Positions 60,737 through 64,000 of a stretch of DNA of 64,000 nt are shown piece after piece. The position numbers and the translations under genes were made by a program. The notes below the pieces were generated by a model. The model was not told the DNA's origin. It saw nothing but the letters and a program-made list of their open reading frames with translations, and made no database searches. Within the stretch, counting starts at the first letter, position 1. Every line of letters begins with the position of its first letter. Origin of the DNA: Membranipora membranacea (taxonomy: Eukaryota; Bryozoa; Gymnolaemata; Cheilostomatida; Membraniporidae); the NCBI GenBank assembly GCA_914767715.1, contig OU612074.1, positions 22,308,062-22,372,061 of the forward strand. The letters are read 5' to 3'.

Positions 60737-61351
60737 AAGTCTTTGGTAATCTCTCATCAATGAAATAATATAGTGAATCAAGACATGCAGGGTATAATAC
60801 CAGCCAAATTATACTAGATCTGTTTTATTTTATGAGATAAAAAATATCAAAACAAATACAGCCCTGTACTTAACCACTTCTATCACTACATGACAAAAAA
60901 GATGAGGGCTGTTACTGTGGGATTATACTAATTTCTGAGGGCACGACCAAGGCTAGCGGCTACTTCTATCAGCGATTGCTGCCATATTCGATGTGACTGA
61001 TTACAGCATAAGCTAAAGATTATCGACACAAATACAGCCATGAAGCTAGCCACTTCTTATCACTACTTTGTAAAAAATATGAATATATACTGTTGAGTTA
61101 TACTAATTGTTGTGGGCACGACAAAAATTAAAAACACTACCACTATCAGCGAGCATTGCAAAGTTAGATATGACTGGTTGCAGTATATGTTAAAATTATT
61201 CAAATTAGTAGAGCAATGTGAGCTAACCACTTCTTACACTACTTAGCAAAAAAAATAATATACTGTTGGATTATACTGAATTTTGCGGATGGGTCAAAGA
61301 CTAGAAAACTACCACTATCGGTGATTACTGCAAAATTTCCAAATGAGACAC
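60090..61351. repeat. Intronic repeat element, unit 3
   Basis: Copy of 47107-48420 with a longer TA run (60706-60736). Ends where unit 3 diverges; a further diverged subrepeat (cacaaaagcctgctcagttt) follows at about 61390. Confidence 0.7.
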
Positions 61352-62270
61352 CATCAATATCAGCGATCGCTGAAAATTAGATATGACTGAACACAAAAGC
61401 CTGCTCAGTTTGGAGCGCTTATTGTCAGTGTTTGCTGCGAGTTTGGTTGTTTCATGGTGTATTCTGACCAGCGTTTATCTCTTCACTATTAGGGGTTTGT
61501 AGATAGTGTGGGAAGGATTGGAAAATTGTTGGGATAGCATCCTTTTTTAGCAAAGCTCTCCCACACCAGGAGGCCTTCTAAATGTATCTCGTTTCAAATG
61601 TTCGCTACATAGAACAGCATATTTGGATGGAGTCTAGTTCTTGCGTTTAACGGCCGAAACCCATACCTTTAGTCTCTCCTCGTTATTTCTGGGGAAGGCG
61701 TGGAAGCTTAAATTAGGATTTCCTGCTGGGTTATTTCCACAGCAGTAGGCAGCACACCAGTTTCTAGATGACTTTTTTTAAAAGCATCACAAATGATAAC
61801 ATGTACAAACAATTATCATTAAACTACAGCTTTTGATATAATAAACAGAAATTGTAAAATCAATTTCATAGCAGCGTCAGCATGGCCAAAAAAGATTTGC
61901 GAGATCACCAATTAAGTCTACTCACATTTTTTGACTGCTGTGCCAGTTCTGAGTTTGATATTTCGGGAGTAAATCAGAATTGTCATCACAAATAGTGTCC
62001 CTCCAGCCCCCCCCCCCCGCCCCATCAATATTGTTCCACCTTTTTTTTCTTACATTCAAATTTTATCACACCCATCGATTATTATTTACTATGTCTATAG
62101 CCTTAAATTTATGTGCATGTATAGAAGGATGTGGGTATTATCTAAAAAATTAAGGAAGCCTGTCCTCTTAGATGGATGGGACAAGCAGAAATTATGCCAA
62201 AAAATTCAATCCAATAAAGACCGAGATATGACAATGCATACATGAGAGCCACCACTGGGCTGTTTCTTAC
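61352..62270. other. no recognised gene
   Basis: Unique AT-rich sequence after the end of unit 3, with a C-run at about 62008-62023. Forms the loop between the inverted repeat arms at 60580-60885 and 62640-63603. Confidence 0.4.
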
Positions 62271-62531
62271 CTTATCATCTTGTGAAGTGGTAGCAGCAGG
62301 ATTTTCATCTTGTGAAGATGAGGCAGCAAGATTACCATCTTGTAAAGATGAGGCAGCCAGATTATCATCTTGTGAAGATGAGGTAGCAGGCTGTAGGCTC
62401 ATTTAAAATTAGTTTTGCTATAAACTGAGCAGCGTGGGTATTATATCCAGAACTTCTATGTTTGCCTTGTATCTCGCAACTGATGGTAGTAAAATTGCAG
62501 CTGGGCTTACTTGTGAAGATGAGACAGCAGG
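62271..62531 (-). CDS. Two exons of a Ser/Gln/Asp-rich repeat protein (partial)
   Basis: Minus-strand exons 62511-62531 (21 bp, PAVSSSQ) and 62271-62390 (120 bp) are both phase 0-0 with good acceptors (cctgcag, cctacag) and donors (gtaagc, gtaaga). The longer exon is four tandem versions of a 10-11 residue unit: PATSSSQDDNL, AASSLQDGNL, AASSSQDENPA, ATTSQDDK. The microexon equals the start of the unit. Both exons begin with the same bases after the same kind of acceptor, so one arose from the other. The peptide is low-complexity and probably disordered. No start, stop or neighbouring exon was found, and the exons lie inside repeat DNA, so it could be a fragment carried with it. Confidence 0.5.
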
Positions 62532-62994
62532 CTGCAGGTTCACGTTATATGAATAAATAATCTCAACGAAGTATGAATATTAAAACCAGTAACCACTTTG
62601 TTTACCTAGTATCTTTCATCTTCTGTTTAAGTACAGGGCTGTATTTGTTTTGATAATTTGTATCTCATAAATTAAAATAGTTCTAAAATAATTTGGCTGG
62701 TATTATACCCGGTGTGCCTTGATTTACTATATTATTTCATTGATGAGAGATGACCATAGACTTAAAGACTTTGTTTGAGGCTGCTCTTTTGTATCACATC
62801 TTATTCTCCATATTTTATTCTATCATGTGAGCGATTTTCAGCTTTAGAATCCAAATATTGAGGAAGTTATGGCCTCTCAAACTTCCAAGGTGACGGCAAT
62901 TTATCGGCAGTAAGAGTCAGCCGGCAATCCCTAGGGTACGTCACAACCATCATACTTATTACGATACACTAATAAATATGTTGATGATCAAAAT

Positions 62995-63075
62995 GTTCAG
63001 ATCTGTAACGGTCTCGAACCCAGGACCAAATGGCTTTGCAGGCAACGCCGCTAACACTGAGCTATATTGTCTACT
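62995..63075 (-). repeat. tRNA-like sequence, minus strand
   Basis: Read on the minus strand: ATAGCTCAGTGTTAGCGG (A box / D-arm), TTGCCTGCAAAGCC (anticodon-like loop with TGC/GCA) and TCCTGGGTTCGAGACC (T-arm and B box). Close to a tRNA but without a clean acceptor stem; probably SINE-derived. Confidence 0.55.
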
Positions 63076-63094
63076 GGCCCACCTAGTTGGTCCA

Positions 63095-63172
63095 AGTGGC
63101 GTGATGGGTGATGTTAGCGTCGATGCCTATAGGTATGGGAACCCGGGTTCGATTCCCACCCAGGTCTGAATT
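63095..63172 (+). repeat. tRNA-like sequence, plus strand
   Basis: GTGATGGGTGATGTTAGCG, then GATGCCTATAGGTATGGG and ACCCGGGTTCGATTCCCACC with a good B box. The A box is weak. It faces away from the minus-strand tRNA-like sequence 20 bp to its left. Confidence 0.5.
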
Positions 63173-63604
63173 TTGATCATCCTCTTATCTGTGTGATTAT
63201 TAGTGTATTAACTATTAACTCATAATAATTATCACCATAGACAAAACACATGTCTATGGTTGTGAGGTACCCCAGGGGAAACATCCGCTTATTCCCAATG
63301 CCGATTGAAGGCAATCACCCTGGAAGTTTGAGAGGCCATAACTTCCTCAATATTTGAATTCTAAAGCTGAAAATCGCTCACATGATAGAATAAAATATGG
63401 AGAATAAGATGTGATACAAAAGAGCAGCTTCAAAAAAAGTCTTTAATATATATATATATATATTTATATGTGCCACGTACCCTAGCTTCATGATACATAC
63501 ATACCTTGAGTTGGCATACTCAATTTACAGCACAGATCTATTCTTCCTAATGAAGTGATGAAAAAAAAAATAGGAGTAAAAAACTGTAACAAGGAATCCA
63601 AGCT

Positions 63605-64000
63605 GTTGTTAACAGGGCACGAAGAATTCCATTATCAATGACGAACAAAGTTAAGGTTGAGCTGCAAAAGATGGAGGACTCTGGGATAATTGCTAAGGTT
63701 GATGAGCCGACTGAGTGGGTTAGCAGCATGGTGGTCGCCGAGAAAAAGGATGGTGGTGTCAGAATCTGCCTTGACCCCAGAGCATTGAATAAGGCGATCC
63801 TACGAAAACATCACAATATACCCACCCTAGATAATATTGCCCACAAGTTCGTTGGCAAGAGAATATCCACCATCCTCGACATGAAGCATGCATACTGGCA
63901 TGTGCCCCTGGACAAGAAAAGTCAACTGCTGACTGCCTTCAACACCCCCTTTGGGAGACGTTGTTTCCTGCGTCTGCCCTTTGGCATAAACTCCGCGGCC
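63605..64000 (+). mobile_element. Ty3/gypsy retrotransposon reverse transcriptase (cut by right edge)
   Basis: Open frame from about 63605 to the window end: ARRIPLSMTNKVKVELQKME, IIAKVDEPTEWVSSMVVAEK, KDGGVRICLDPRALN, then ISTILDMKHAYWHVPLD, LLTAFNTPFGRRCFLRLPFG. These are RT motifs 1-3 of the Ty3/gypsy (Metaviridae) pol, with the LDP-ALN and LD---AYWHVPLD signatures and the first catalytic Asp. The YVDD motif, RNase H and integrase would lie beyond the window. Its left border joins the inverted intronic repeat at about 63603, so the element is 5'-truncated or its gag/protease part is lost. Confidence 0.93.

Larger units (their letters stand above)
57743..61351 (+). repeat. Segmental duplication unit 3 (3.6 kb, truncated)
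   Basis: Identical in layout to units 1 and 2 at first, but with only two LRR cassettes and no RT remnant. It departs from the other units at about 61352 (after aaatgagacac), before the minisatellite and the last LRR exon. Confidence 0.95.
62757..63455. mobile_element. Foldback element with two tRNA-like cores
   Basis: Arms of about 120 bp (62765-62895 and 63325-63445) are inverted: gctcttttgtatcacatctt, ttctatcatgtgagcgattt and gttatggcctctcaaacttc all recur as reverse complement. It interrupts a copy of the intronic repeat at an aaagacttt target. The exact target duplication is blurred by TA repeats and the palindromic target. Confidence 0.8.
62640..63603 (-). repeat. Inverted copy of the intronic repeat, split by a foldback insertion
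   Basis: 62640-62756 is the reverse complement of about 60755-60885, and 63467-63603 that of about 60580-60715. The two parts are adjacent in the units but are separated here by the foldback at 62757. Confidence 0.75.

Noticed and set aside
63095-63172. Functional tRNA gene
   Set aside because: Good B box but poor A box and no convincing acceptor stem; placed in a foldback element beside a second tRNA-like core.

Overview
The window looks like nuclear DNA of an invertebrate animal. Genes are split by GT-AG introns, coding is sparse, the base composition is AT-rich, and non-LTR and Ty3/gypsy retrotransposon pieces sit among many short non-autonomous DNA transposons. The families present (neutral sphingomyelinase, synaptotagmin-like tandem C2, CUB, somatomedin B, PPxY membrane protein, intracellular-type LRR) are animal-like. 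I cannot name the phylum. No bacterial operon, rRNA operon or CRISPR array is present. Layout: positions 1-1345 carry, on the minus strand, the 5' part of a secreted or membrane CUB-like gene running off the left edge. Positions 2341-3659 are a complete 8-bp-TSD DNA element. Positions 4326-7389 (minus) hold tandem C2 exons of a synaptotagmin-like protein, with three in-frame TAG codons and one frame mismatch, so probably a pseudogene or null allele. Positions 9432-15164 (minus) hold seven exons of a neutral sphingomyelinase 2-type gene (SMPD2-like). A small plus-strand gene with signal peptide and somatomedin B domain lies at 17507-18288. The C-terminal exons of a PPxY-rich protein lie at 19186-20161 (minus). 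From about 21.5 to 42 kb I see almost no host coding sequence: a 27-bp minisatellite, several foldback elements, a decayed 28S rDNA piece, a 5'-truncated non-LTR reverse transcriptase and a hAT-like element. The most striking part is 42.6-61.4 kb. A leucine-rich-repeat gene on the plus strand has been expanded at two levels. Symmetric 141-bp phase-2 exons, each coding two LRRs, are repeated with nearly identical 133-bp introns. The whole block was then duplicated in tandem as units of exactly 7,800 bp, 7,215 bp and a truncated 3.6 kb. The duplication junction falls inside exons and fuses the last LRR exon in frame to the tail of the first coding exon. All exon phases are compatible across the three units, so one reading frame of about 1,240 residues with three LRR blocks is possible, and only unit 1 has a start exon. 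Residues that vary between cassettes lie on the exposed beta-strand positions, as in recognition-type LRR proteins. No effector domain or 3' end is in the window. Past 61.4 kb come palindromic repeat DNA, two minus-strand exons for a Ser/Gln/Asp-rich repeat protein, a foldback element with two head-to-head tRNA-like sequences, and a Ty3/gypsy reverse transcriptase cut by the right edge.
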